DNA of 64,000 nucleotides, from assembly GCF_937888285.1 (NCBI RefSeq), contig NZ_CALART010000111.1:124001-188000 (forward strand). The letters are read 5' to 3'. The notes under the pieces were generated by a model, which was given only the letters and a program-made list of their open reading frames with translations, did no database searches and was not told the origin of the DNA. Shown piece by piece: positions 8,305 through 15,513 of the stretch (its first letter is position 1; every line of letters starts with the position of its first letter). This DNA comes from an uncultured Aquimonas sp. (GTDB lineage Bacteria > Pseudomonadota > Gammaproteobacteria > Xanthomonadales > Xanthomonadaceae). The position numbers and the translations under genes are program-made.

Positions 8305-8316
8305 GATGCTAGCATC
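8305..8316. promoter_or_regulatory. Palindromic bidirectional extended -10 element
   Basis: The 12-base sequence GATGCTAGCATC is a perfect palindrome. Read either way it gives an extended -10 (TG-C-TAGCAT). On the minus strand the -10 ends 6 bases before the aroK ATG. On the plus strand it ends 29 bases before the exosortase ATG. No good -35 is visible for either direction, which fits extended -10 promoters. It could equally be an operator for a dimeric protein. Confidence 0.45.
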
Positions 8317-8344
8317 GCCGGCTGGTCTTCCCCGGGTGTCGCCG

Positions 8345-8872
8345 ATGCTGCGCTTCTTCCTCATTTTCATGGGCCTGCTGATCACGCTGTTCGCGGCGCG
8401 CATCAGCACCTACGGCACGAAGTACGTGACCGAGCCCTTCACCGGCGTGCTGGCCGATATCAGTGCGCACCTGATCATGATGTTCGATGCGAACGTTCAC
8501 GCCGAAGGCGTGATCATCCAGAGCACCACCAACGGCTTCGCGGTGGCGATCGCGCCCGGCTGCGACGGCATCGAGGCGGTGATCATCCTGATCTCGGCGC
8601 TCGTGGCCTTCCCCTCACCCTGGAAGCACAAACTGATCGGCGCGGTGATCGGCTTTTTCTGCATCCAGGCCCTGAACCTGGTGCGCATCATCAGCCTGTT
8701 CTACATGGGCCAGTGGAGCCAGGTCGCCTTCGACTGGTTCCACCTCTATTTGTGGCAGGCCCTGATTGTCCTCGACGCGCTGGCGGTCTGGCTGATCTGG
8801 CTGCGCTATCTGCCGAAGACGCCGCGGCGACCGCCGCCGCCGAGTTCGCCGGGCGAGCCGGCCGCGGCGTGA
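8345..8872 (+). CDS. xrtH: Exosortase H-like membrane transpeptidase (XrtH family)
   Basis: The 175-residue inner-membrane protein has several hydrophobic helices and the exosortase catalytic triad pattern: Cys73 in the PGCDGIEA motif, Arg114 in LNLVRI and His133 in WFHLYLWQ. Exosortases cleave a C-terminal sorting signal and transfer the protein to an acceptor during export. The GCDGIEA form and short length match the XrtH class, described as acting on IPTLxxWG-CTERM proteins. No such tripartite C-terminus was seen on any protein in this window, so substrates must lie elsewhere. The ATG at 8345 is preferred; an in-frame GTG sits 9 bases upstream. The Pro-rich last 20 residues are probably a cytoplasmic tail. 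Confidence 0.82.
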   Translation: MLRFFLIFMGLLITLFAARISTYGTKYVTEPFTGVLADISAHLIMMFDANVHAEGVIIQSTTNGFAVAIAPGCDGIEAVIILISALVAFPSPWKHKLIGAVIGFFCIQALNLVRIISLFYMGQWSQVAFDWFHLYLWQALIVLDALAVWLIWLRYLPKTPRRPPPPSSPGEPAAA

Positions 8873-8912
8873 TGCGCGGCGCCCCGCTGGAATCGAGCCT
8901 CTGGCCAGTCGC

Positions 8913-9746
8913 GTGAATCCGCCGATCCGACGCCCGCGTCGCGTGTTGATCGCCGGCTGCGGCGACCTGGGTGGCCGGCTGGCGCGACTGCTGCTTGCGG
9001 CGGGGGACGAGGTCTTTGGGCTGCGTCGCAACGTGGCGGCACTTCCGCCGAGGGTGCAGCCCGTCGCAGCCGATCTCTTCGATCCGCACAGCCTTCAGCG
9101 CCTGCCCGAAGCGATCGATGCCGTCATCTGCACCATGACGCCGGCAAGCCGTGACGCAGCGGGCTACCGGCGCGCCTACATCGAGGCGCCGCTCAACCTG
9201 GTCCAAGCGCTGCTGCCGGCTTCGCCGCGCTGGCTGTTCGTCTCCAGCACGGCGGTCTACGCCGGCGATGACGGGCGCTGGATCGACGATGACAGCCCGG
9301 CCACAGCGGACAGCTTCAACGGACAGCTGCTGCTGGAGGCCGAGCGCAGCCTTGCGGCGCTCGTTCCGCACTTCCTTGCGCTGCGTCTGGCCGGCATCTA
9401 CGGCCCGGGGCGGCGCATGATGCTGCGGCGCGCGGCGTCGGGCCAGCCGGCCAAGCCCCATTGGGGTAATCGCATCCATGCCGATGATGCGGCGGCGGCG
9501 ATCGCATTCGCCCTGGATCGCCCGTCGCTTGAGGGCGCGATGATCGTCAGCGACGGCGCGCCGGCGCGCGAGGACGTGGTGCTCGCCTGGCTGGCGGAGC
9601 GCTTGGGATGTCCGCCTCCCAGCCTGCAAGGGGCGCCCGAGAGCGGCCGTCGGATCGCCCCGAAGCGCCTCTTCGCGGCCGGATTCGTCCCGAATTACCC
9701 CGATTTCCGACTGGGCTATTCGTCACTGCTGCAGGAGACGGAGTGA
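8913..9746 (+). CDS. NAD(P)-dependent epimerase/dehydratase-like protein (SDR)
   Basis: This 277-residue cytoplasmic protein has an extended-SDR Rossmann fold. The dinucleotide loop is GCGDLGGRLARLL near residue 15, and a VSSTAVYAG segment carries the family's Ser/Thr and Tyr. It resembles YeeZ-type sugar epimerase homologues whose substrate is unknown. The usual YxxxK lysine is not obvious, so catalysis is uncertain. The start is a GTG at 8913; the next in-frame GTG falls inside the first beta strand and would remove it. A strong terminator overlaps the stop codon. Confidence 0.8.
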   Translation: MNPPIRRPRRVLIAGCGDLGGRLARLLLAAGDEVFGLRRNVAALPPRVQPVAADLFDPHSLQRLPEAIDAVICTMTPASRDAAGYRRAYIEAPLNLVQALLPASPRWLFVSSTAVYAGDDGRWIDDDSPATADSFNGQLLLEAERSLAALVPHFLALRLAGIYGPGRRMMLRRAASGQPAKPHWGNRIHADDAAAAIAFALDRPSLEGAMIVSDGAPAREDVVLAWLAERLGCPPPSLQGAPESGRRIAPKRLFAAGFVPNYPDFRLGYSSLLQETE

Positions 9747-9774
9747 GCGGCTATAGTGCCGTCACATTTTTTTT
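9743..9774 (+). terminator. Intrinsic terminator of the SDR gene
   Basis: Bases 9743-9751 pair with 9758-9765 as an 8-bp stem with one bulged G and a six-base loop. A single A and then eight Ts follow. The hairpin overlaps the SDR stop codon. Confidence 0.8.
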
Positions 9775-9876
9775 AGCCCGGATGCCGCCCCGACACGGGC
9801 GACCGCTGGTCTGCATTTTGCAGGCGCCGGTCGCGCAAACCAGTTCGGCGGGCGCGCACATGCAGGAGCAGGCTAC

Positions 9877-10575
9877 ATGGCTGAAGCGGCAGGCTTGGTC
9901 GGGCTGGTCGAGGATGATCCCGATCAGGCGGCACTTTACGGTTTCTGGCTCGAACAGGCCGGCTTCACCGTGCGCCACTACGAGGACGCCGGCGATTTCC
10001 GGCGCCGCCTCGGGGTGGAGTCCGTGGATCTGCTGCTGCTCGACTGGAACCTCCCCGACGAGAGCGGGCTGGATGTCCTGACCTGGCTGCGTCGCGACGG
10101 GCATACGCGCCTGCCGGTGATTTTCCTGACTGCGCGCAATGACGAATCCGACGTGGTGGCCGGCCTGCGCGCCGGTGCCGACGATTACCTGTCGAAGCCG
10201 CCAAGGCAGGGCGAACTGCTGGCCCGAGTTGACGCCATGCTGCGCCGCGTCGGGCTTGGTCAGGATGCGGCCAGCGTCGAGGAGCTGCCGCCTTATGTCA
10301 TCGACTACAGTCGACGCCGGATCAGCATGGAGGGCCGCGACATCAGCCTGACCGAGCGCGAATTCGATCTCGCGGCTTTCCTGTTCCGCCGCCGTGGCCG
10401 CGTGGTCAGTCGCGAGGCCCTGCTCGAAGGTGTCTGGAACATCCGCAGCGATGTCGCCACCCGCACGGTGGACACCCACATCAGCCGCCTGCGCAAGAAG
10501 CTGGAGCTGGCCGGGGAACACGGCTGGCGACTGAACGCGGTCTATCAGCACGGCTATCGACTCGAAGCCGGCTGA
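9877..10575 (+). CDS. OmpR/PhoB-family response regulator, orphan
   Basis: The 232-residue protein has an N-terminal receiver (VEDDPDQ acidic pair, acceptor Asp in LLLDWNLPDESG, Thr in FLTARND, Lys in LSKPPRQ) and a C-terminal winged-helix DNA-binding domain with LTEREFDLAAFLF and TVDTHISRLRKKL. It should be a phosphorylation-controlled transcription factor. No histidine kinase gene is adjacent: an SDR gene closed by its own terminator lies upstream and ahpC lies downstream. The partner kinase is therefore elsewhere. A terminator follows 55 bases after the stop. Confidence 0.93.
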   Translation: MAEAAGLVGLVEDDPDQAALYGFWLEQAGFTVRHYEDAGDFRRRLGVESVDLLLLDWNLPDESGLDVLTWLRRDGHTRLPVIFLTARNDESDVVAGLRAGADDYLSKPPRQGELLARVDAMLRRVGLGQDAASVEELPPYVIDYSRRRISMEGRDISLTEREFDLAAFLFRRRGRVVSREALLEGVWNIRSDVATRTVDTHISRLRKKLELAGEHGWRLNAVYQHGYRLEAG

Positions 10576-10630
10576 GCCTCCGCCTCGAACTGCACGGCTC
10601 CACGCGGTCTTCACCGCCCGATCAGCGAAG

Positions 10631-10663
10631 CGCCCGCTGCCCGCCAGCGGGCGTTCTGCTTTG
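10631..10663 (+). terminator. Intrinsic terminator after the orphan response regulator
   Basis: Nine-base arms (10631-10639 and 10645-10653) pair perfectly around a five-base loop, followed by a T-rich stretch. It closes the response-regulator transcript. The rest of 10576-10945 holds no convincing gene, only the ahpC promoter region. Confidence 0.75.
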
Positions 10664-10823
10664 GCGCCTGCTGCGCCCCAGCAAGAGGCGAGCGGTAGCC
10701 GAGTCTTTCATCGCCTTCAGCTATCGTTCGGTCAAGGTGTTCGGCTGCGGCCTGAGAGAAAATACATGTAGATCAGTGTCTTCGGCCTTGTCGAGGCGTT
10801 CACTGGGAGTCGATGCGCTGCTT

Positions 10824-10887
10824 GATAGGATTTCGCTATCGCAGCAATTCACGAAATCTTCTTTACCCCTTGATAGGCGCTGCCTAC
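10824..10887 (+). promoter_or_regulatory. Two OxyR-like palindromes upstream of ahpC
   Basis: The OxyR half-site pattern ATAG-N7-CTAT is present exactly at 10825-10839, and as ATAG-N7-CTAC at 10873-10887. Their centres are 48 bp apart, not the 22 bp of a canonical tetramer site. Both lie within 125 bp of the ahpC start. Peroxide control by OxyR is the usual arrangement for ahpC in related bacteria. No oxyR gene is in the window. Confidence 0.55.
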
Positions 10888-10945
10888 CATTGCGGCCAGT
10901 TTCATTCGCGAAGCTTTCGCACTTCCCCACCCCAGGAGATCCCGC

Positions 10946-11509
10946 ATGTCCCTGATCAACACCCCCGTGCAGGCCTTCAAGGCCCAGGCCTTCCACAACG
11001 GCAAGTTCATCGAAGTCACCGACGCCAGCCTGAAGGGCAAGTGGTCGGTCCTGATCTTCATGCCGGCCGCCTTCACCTTCAACTGCCCGACCGAAGTCGA
11101 GGACGCCGCCGAGAACTACGCCGAGTTCCAGAAGGCCGGCGCCGAGGTCTATATCGTCACCACCGACACCCACTTCTCGCACAAGGTGTGGCACGAGACC
11201 TCGCCGGCGGTGGGCAAGGCCAAGTTCCCGCTGGTGGGTGACCCGACCCACCAGCTGACCCGCGCCTTCGGCGTGCACATCGAAGAGGAAGGTCTTGCCC
11301 TGCGCGGCACCTTCGTGATCAACCCGGAAGGCGTCATCAAGACCGCCGAAGTGCACAGCAACGAGATCGCGCGCGACGTCACCGAGACCCTGCGCAAGCT
11401 GAAGGCCGCGCAGTACACCGCCGCCAATCCCGGCCAGGTCTGCCCGGCCAAGTGGAAGGAAGGTGCCAAGACCCTGGCTCCCTCGCTGGACCTGGTCGGC
11501 AAGATCTAA
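10946..11509 (+). CDS. ahpC: Alkyl hydroperoxide reductase peroxiredoxin AhpC
   Basis: This cytoplasmic typical 2-Cys peroxiredoxin reduces H2O2, organic peroxides and peroxynitrite. The 187-residue protein has the peroxidatic Cys47 in FTFNCPTE and the resolving Cys166 in GQVCPAKW. It ends in the conserved APSLDLVGKI tail. It is reduced by AhpF, encoded 217 bases downstream. OxyR-like sites upstream suggest peroxide induction. The length and both cysteines are exactly as in the family. Confidence 0.98.
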   Translation: MSLINTPVQAFKAQAFHNGKFIEVTDASLKGKWSVLIFMPAAFTFNCPTEVEDAAENYAEFQKAGAEVYIVTTDTHFSHKVWHETSPAVGKAKFPLVGDPTHQLTRAFGVHIEEEGLALRGTFVINPEGVIKTAEVHSNEIARDVTETLRKLKAAQYTAANPGQVCPAKWKEGAKTLAPSLDLVGKI

Positions 11510-11589
11510 GCAGCACGTCCAAGAGGCCCGTCGCCGCGACTGCAACGCGAAGCGGCGAGCGGGCCCAGGCATCCATCGGTGCCGCCTCG

Positions 11590-11615
11590 CCTGTCCCGGC
11601 GCACGCCGGGACAGG
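11590..11615. repeat. REP-like palindrome between ahpC and ahpF
   Basis: Perfect 11-base arms (11590-11600 and 11605-11615) surround a GCAC loop. No T-tract follows. It lies in the long ahpC-ahpF gap and may be a REP-type repeat or an mRNA-stabilising hairpin that lowers ahpF expression relative to ahpC. A different stem of similar style lies at 61983-62002. Confidence 0.5.
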
Positions 11616-11726
11616 ACTCTGAATCACCTCTCCCTCTCGCGCGCTTGCGCCTGTCGTCTTGTGTCCATGGAGACCACAGGCGCAAGCCCGCCTGCCCCCG
11701 AGCCTCCCCTCCCCAGGAGTACCGCC

Positions 11727-13304
11727 ATGCTCGACGCCAACCTGAAAGCCCAGCTCGCCGCCTATCTGGAAAAGCTGCAGCTGCCGATCGAACTGAACGC
11801 CGCGCTCGATTCGGGCGAGGCCTCGGAAGAGCTGCGCGCGCTGATCGAGGACATCGCCGCGCTCTCGGACAAGATCACGGTCGGCACGCTCGCCGCCGAG
11901 CGCGTGCCTTCGTTCGAGATCCGCCGCGCCGGCACCGAGATCGCGGTCGCCTTTGCTGGACTGCCGATGGGCCACGAGTTCACCTCGCTGGTGCTGGCCC
12001 TGCTGCAGGTGGGCGGCCATCCGCCACGCGAGGACGCCGACGTGATCGAACAGGCGAAGGCGCTCAAGGGCGACTACGTCTTCGAAACCTACTTCTCGCT
12101 GTCCTGCCAGAACTGTCCCGACGTCGTCCAGGCCCTGAACCTGCTGGCCGTGCTGAATCCCGGCGTGAAGCACATCGCCATTGATGGCGCCCTGTTCCAG
12201 GACGAGGTCGAGCAGCGCCAGGTGATGGCCGTGCCCAGCGTCTACCTGAACGGCCAGCCCTGGGCCAGCGGCCGCATGACCCTCGCCGAAATCCTGGCCA
12301 AGCTCGATACAGGTGCTGCCGCCCGTGCGGCCGAAAAGATCGCCGCCAAGGAGGCCTTCGACATGCTGGTGGTCGGCGGTGGCCCGGCCGGCGCGTCCGC
12401 GGCGATCTACGCGGCCCGCAAGGGCATCCGCACCGGGCTGGTGGCCGAGCGCTTCGGTGGCCAGGTGATGGACACGCTGGGCATCGAGAACTTCATCTCG
12501 GTCAACCACACCGAGGGTCCGAAGCTGGTCGCGCAGATGGAGCAGCACGTCAAGGACTACGAGGTCGACGTGATGCCGCTGCAGCGCGCGGCTGAACTCA
12601 TGCCGGCCGGCGCTGATGGCCTGGTCGAGATCAAGCTGGAAAGCGGTGCCTCGCTTAAAGCGCGCAGCGTGGTGCTGTCGACCGGCGCACGCTGGCGGCA
12701 GATGGGCGTGCCCGGCGAGGAGGAGTACCGCAACAAGGGCGTGGCCTATTGCCCGCACTGCGATGGTCCGCTGTTCCGCGGCAAGCGCGTGGCGGTGATT
12801 GGCGGCGGCAACTCCGGTGTGGAGGCGGCGATTGATCTCGCCGGCATCGTCAGCCACGTCACCCTCGTCGAGTTCGACACCAAGCTCCGCGCTGACGAGG
12901 TGCTGCAGCGCAAGCTGCGCAGCCTGCCGAACGTCGAGATCCTGGTGAACGCGCAGACCACCGAGGTGTTGGGCGACGGCGAGAAGGTCACTGGCCTGAA
13001 CTGGCGCGACCGCGGCAGCCTGGAGATCCAGCGCATCGAGCTTGAGGGCATCTTCGTGCAGATTGGTCTGCTGCCGAACACCGAGTGGCTGCGGGGCACG
13101 CTTGCCCTGTCGCCGCGCGGCGAAATCGAGATCGACGCCCACGGCAAGACCTCGCTGCCTGGCGTGTACGCGGCCGGCGACTGCACCACTGTGCCCTATA
13201 AGCAGATCATCATCGCCATGGGGGCAGGCGCCACCGCGTCGCTCGGCGCCTTCGACCACCTGATGCGCGCCAGCGCGCCCGGCGAGCAGGCCAAGGCGGC
13301 CTGA
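11727..13304 (+). CDS. ahpF: Alkyl hydroperoxide reductase subunit F
   Basis: AhpF is the flavoprotein that passes electrons from NADH to AhpC. The 525-residue protein has an N-terminal tandem thioredoxin-like region with CQNC at Cys127/Cys130. A thioredoxin-reductase-like body follows, with the FAD loop VVGGGPAGASAA near residue 214, the redox pair CPHC at Cys342/Cys345 and an NAD-binding GGGNSGVEAA segment. The C-terminal AAGDCTTVPYKQ motif binds FAD. The ATG at 11727 has an AGGAGT site 6 bases upstream. A strong terminator follows. Unlike the usual xanthomonad arrangement, no oxyR gene follows. Confidence 0.97.
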   Translation: MLDANLKAQLAAYLEKLQLPIELNAALDSGEASEELRALIEDIAALSDKITVGTLAAERVPSFEIRRAGTEIAVAFAGLPMGHEFTSLVLALLQVGGHPPREDADVIEQAKALKGDYVFETYFSLSCQNCPDVVQALNLLAVLNPGVKHIAIDGALFQDEVEQRQVMAVPSVYLNGQPWASGRMTLAEILAKLDTGAAARAAEKIAAKEAFDMLVVGGGPAGASAAIYAARKGIRTGLVAERFGGQVMDTLGIENFISVNHTEGPKLVAQMEQHVKDYEVDVMPLQRAAELMPAGADGLVEIKLESGASLKARSVVLSTGARWRQMGVPGEEEYRNKGVAYCPHCDGPLFRGKRVAVIGGGNSGVEAAIDLAGIVSHVTLVEFDTKLRADEVLQRKLRSLPNVEILVNAQTTEVLGDGEKVTGLNWRDRGSLEIQRIELEGIFVQIGLLPNTEWLRGTLALSPRGEIEIDAHGKTSLPGVYAAGDCTTVPYKQIIIAMGAGATASLGAFDHLMRASAPGEQAKAA

Positions 13305-13330
13305 TCCTCGGCATCCACAACGCTGCAAAC

Positions 13331-13360
13331 GAAAACGCCCCGCGCATGCGGGGCGTTTTC
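13331..13360. terminator. Bidirectional terminator between ahpF and dxs
   Basis: Perfect 13-base arms (13331-13343 and 13348-13360) surround a GCAT loop. The arms begin with GAAAA and end with TTTTC, so each strand has a T-run. It serves the convergent ahpF and dxs genes. Confidence 0.9.
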
Positions 13361-13384
13361 ATTGGGCGTAGCAAAGCGACAGGC

Positions 13385-15286
13385 TCAGCCGCCAACCACC
13401 TTGGCCGGCGTCACTTCCGGAAAACGCGCGCGGACGCTGGCCAGCACGCCGGCGGCATCGAGGCCGACCATGGCCAGAAGCTCTTCGCGGCCGGCATGTT
13501 CCAGGTACTCGTCGGGCAGGCCGAGGTGCAGCACCGGCAGCTGCACGCCTTCCGCGGCCAGCAGTTCGGCCACGCCGCTGCCGGCGCCGCCGAGCACGGC
13601 GTTGTCTTCGATCGTCACGAAAGCCTCGTGGCTGCGCGCCAGCTCCAGCACCAGCTCGCGGTCGAGCGGGCGCACGAAGCGCATGTTGACGACGGTGGCG
13701 TCGAGTGCCTCGCCCGCGGCCAGCGCGGCCGGCAGCAGGGCGCCGAAGCTCAGGATCGCGAGGCGGCGGCCGCGGCGGCGCAGGTCGGCGCGACCGATTG
13801 GCAGCGTGTCCAAGCCGGGCTGCACCGCCACGCCCGGGCCGGTGCCGCGCGGGTAGCGCACGGCCGCGGGGCCTGCGTGCTTGAAGCCGGTGCTCAGCAT
13901 CTGCCTGCACTCGTTCTCATCCGACGGCGCCATCACCAGCATGTTGGGGATGCAGCGCAGGTAGGACAGATCGAAGGTGCCGGCATGGGTGGCGCCATCC
14001 GGACCGACCACGCCTGCGCGGTCGATCGCGAACAGCACGTCGAGGTCCTGCAGGGCGACGTCGTGGATCAGCTGGTCGTACGCGCGCTGCAGAAAGGTGG
14101 AATAGATCGCGACCACCGGCTTCGCGCCTTCGCAGGCCATGCCCGCCGCAAGCGTCACCGCATGCTGCTCGGCGATCGCCACGTCGAAGTAGCGCGCCGG
14201 ATACTCCTTGCTGAAGCGCACCAGGCCCGAGCCCTCGCGCATCGCTGGGGTTATGCCCATCAGCTGTGGGTCGGCAGCCGCCATGTCGCAGAGCCAGTCC
14301 GAGAACACGTCGGTGTAAGTGGGCTTCTTGGCGCCGCCCTTGGCGACCAGACCCTTGTCCGGATCAAAGGGTCCGACCGCGTGGTAGCCGATCTGGTCAC
14401 CCTCGGCGAGCTCGTAGCCCTTGCCCTTGGTAGTGATGACGTGCAGCAGCTGCGGACCATCGAGGTTCTTCAGCGTACTCAGCGCGCCGACCAGCTGGCC
14501 GAGGTCATGGCCGTCGATGGGTCCGGTGTAGTGGAAGCCCATTTCCTCGAACAGGGTCGAAGGCACGAACATGCCTTTCCAATGCTCTTCCCAGCGCCGC
14601 ACGAAGCGCGCGGCCGGGTTGCTGCGCTTGGAGCCCAGCAGTTTCTTGCCGCCTTCGCGCATCGCGTTGAGTGTGCGGCTGGCGGTGATGCGTCCGAACA
14701 TCTTGGTCATGCCGCCGACGTTTTCGGAGATCGACATCCGGTTGTCATTGAGGATGACCAGCAGGTTGGGCGGTGGCTCCATGCCGCCGGCATGGTTCAA
14801 CGCTTCGTAGGCCATGCCGGCGGTCATCGCGCCGTCGCCGATGATGGCCACGACCTTGCGCGGGTCGCCCTTGGCCTGGCAGGCGATGGCCATGCCCAGC
14901 GCGGCCGAGATCGAGGTCGAACTGTGGCCGACGCCGAAGGTGTCGTAGGCGCTTTCCTCGCGCTTCGGAAAGGGCGCCACGCCATCCTTCTGCTTGACCG
15001 TGTGGATCGTGTCGCGACGGCCGGTGAGGATCTTGTGCGGGTAGCACTGGTGGCCCACGTCCCAGACCAGGCGGTCGTCGGGCGTATTGAAGGCCCAGTG
15101 CAGGGCGACGGTGAGCTCGACCACGCCGAGGCCGGCGCCGAAGTGGCCACCGCTCTTGCCGACGGACTCGATCAGATAGGCGCGCAGCTCGGCGGCGGCC
15201 TGCGGCAGCTGGTCTTCGGAAAGCTCACGCAGCTGCGCCGGCGCGTCGATGCGCGCCAGCAGGGGATAGCGATTGGGGTCGATCAT
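13385..15286 (-). CDS. dxs: 1-deoxy-D-xylulose-5-phosphate synthase
   Basis: The enzyme condenses pyruvate with glyceraldehyde 3-phosphate using thiamine diphosphate. This is the first step of the MEP isoprenoid pathway and also feeds thiamine and pyridoxal synthesis. The 633-residue length is normal. Visible landmarks are VWDVGHQCYPHKILTGRR, the thiamine motif starting GDGAMTAGMAYEALN, the glycine-rich HSSTSIS block, and the catalytic-Glu region YFDVAIAEQHAVT. The ATG at 15286 starts the conserved N-terminus (YPLLARID), and upstream in-frame sequence is repeat DNA. It is transcribed towards the shared terminator with ahpF. Confidence 0.97.
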   Translation of the reverse strand: MIDPNRYPLLARIDAPAQLRELSEDQLPQAAAELRAYLIESVGKSGGHFGAGLGVVELTVALHWAFNTPDDRLVWDVGHQCYPHKILTGRRDTIHTVKQKDGVAPFPKREESAYDTFGVGHSSTSISAALGMAIACQAKGDPRKVVAIIGDGAMTAGMAYEALNHAGGMEPPPNLLVILNDNRMSISENVGGMTKMFGRITASRTLNAMREGGKKLLGSKRSNPAARFVRRWEEHWKGMFVPSTLFEEMGFHYTGPIDGHDLGQLVGALSTLKNLDGPQLLHVITTKGKGYELAEGDQIGYHAVGPFDPDKGLVAKGGAKKPTYTDVFSDWLCDMAAADPQLMGITPAMREGSGLVRFSKEYPARYFDVAIAEQHAVTLAAGMACEGAKPVVAIYSTFLQRAYDQLIHDVALQDLDVLFAIDRAGVVGPDGATHAGTFDLSYLRCIPNMLVMAPSDENECRQMLSTGFKHAGPAAVRYPRGTGPGVAVQPGLDTLPIGRADLRRRGRRLAILSFGALLPAALAAGEALDATVVNMRFVRPLDRELVLELARSHEAFVTIEDNAVLGGAGSGVAELLAAEGVQLPVLHLGLPDEYLEHAGREELLAMVGLDAAGVLASVRARFPEVTPAKVVGG

Positions 15287-15346
15287 CCGCGAATTGTCCG
15301 GCCTCGCGGGGGGGAGGGCAACAGCAGCGCGCCCCGCTGGGCGCGC

Positions 15347-15510
15347 GGGATTCGGGATTGGGGATTGGGGATTCGTGAGAAGCGGGGTTGCGGTGTGCTT
15401 GCGTTCAGCCTTGCGCGTCAAGCGCACCCGGTTGGGTGGAGGGGCGTAGCAGAATCAAAAAACATTGGAGTGGCGCCCTGGGTTGGCGATCCCCAATTCC
15501 CAGTCCCCGC
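15347..15510. repeat. GGGATTS heptad cluster with an inverted partner
   Basis: Four exact tandem copies of GGGATTS (S is C or G) lie at 15347-15374. A degenerate inverted cluster of the same unit lies at 15488-15510, so the pair brackets about 110 bases. The block sits between dxs and the receiver-like gene. Similar heptads bracket another intergenic block at 52403-52696. Confidence 0.75.
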
Positions 15511-15513
15511 TCC

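Noticed and set aside
9752..9757. TATAGT as a -10 for the orphan response regulator
   Set aside because: These bases form the loop of a strong terminator ending in eight Ts, and the regulator starts more than 110 bases away. A terminator explains the sequence better.
10737..10955. A 72-residue open frame upstream of ahpC
   Set aside because: It runs through the OxyR-like sites and into the ahpC start, with no ribosome site or known features.
11510..11726. The ahpC-ahpF gap as a site for a terminator that ends ahpC transcription
   Set aside because: The hairpin there has no T-tract and an arm-loop layout of REP type. It probably affects mRNA stability more than termination.
15347..15374. The GGGATTS tandem array as a CRISPR-like repeat
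   Set aside because: The units are 7 bases, directly joined and without spacers, and no cas gene is nearby.
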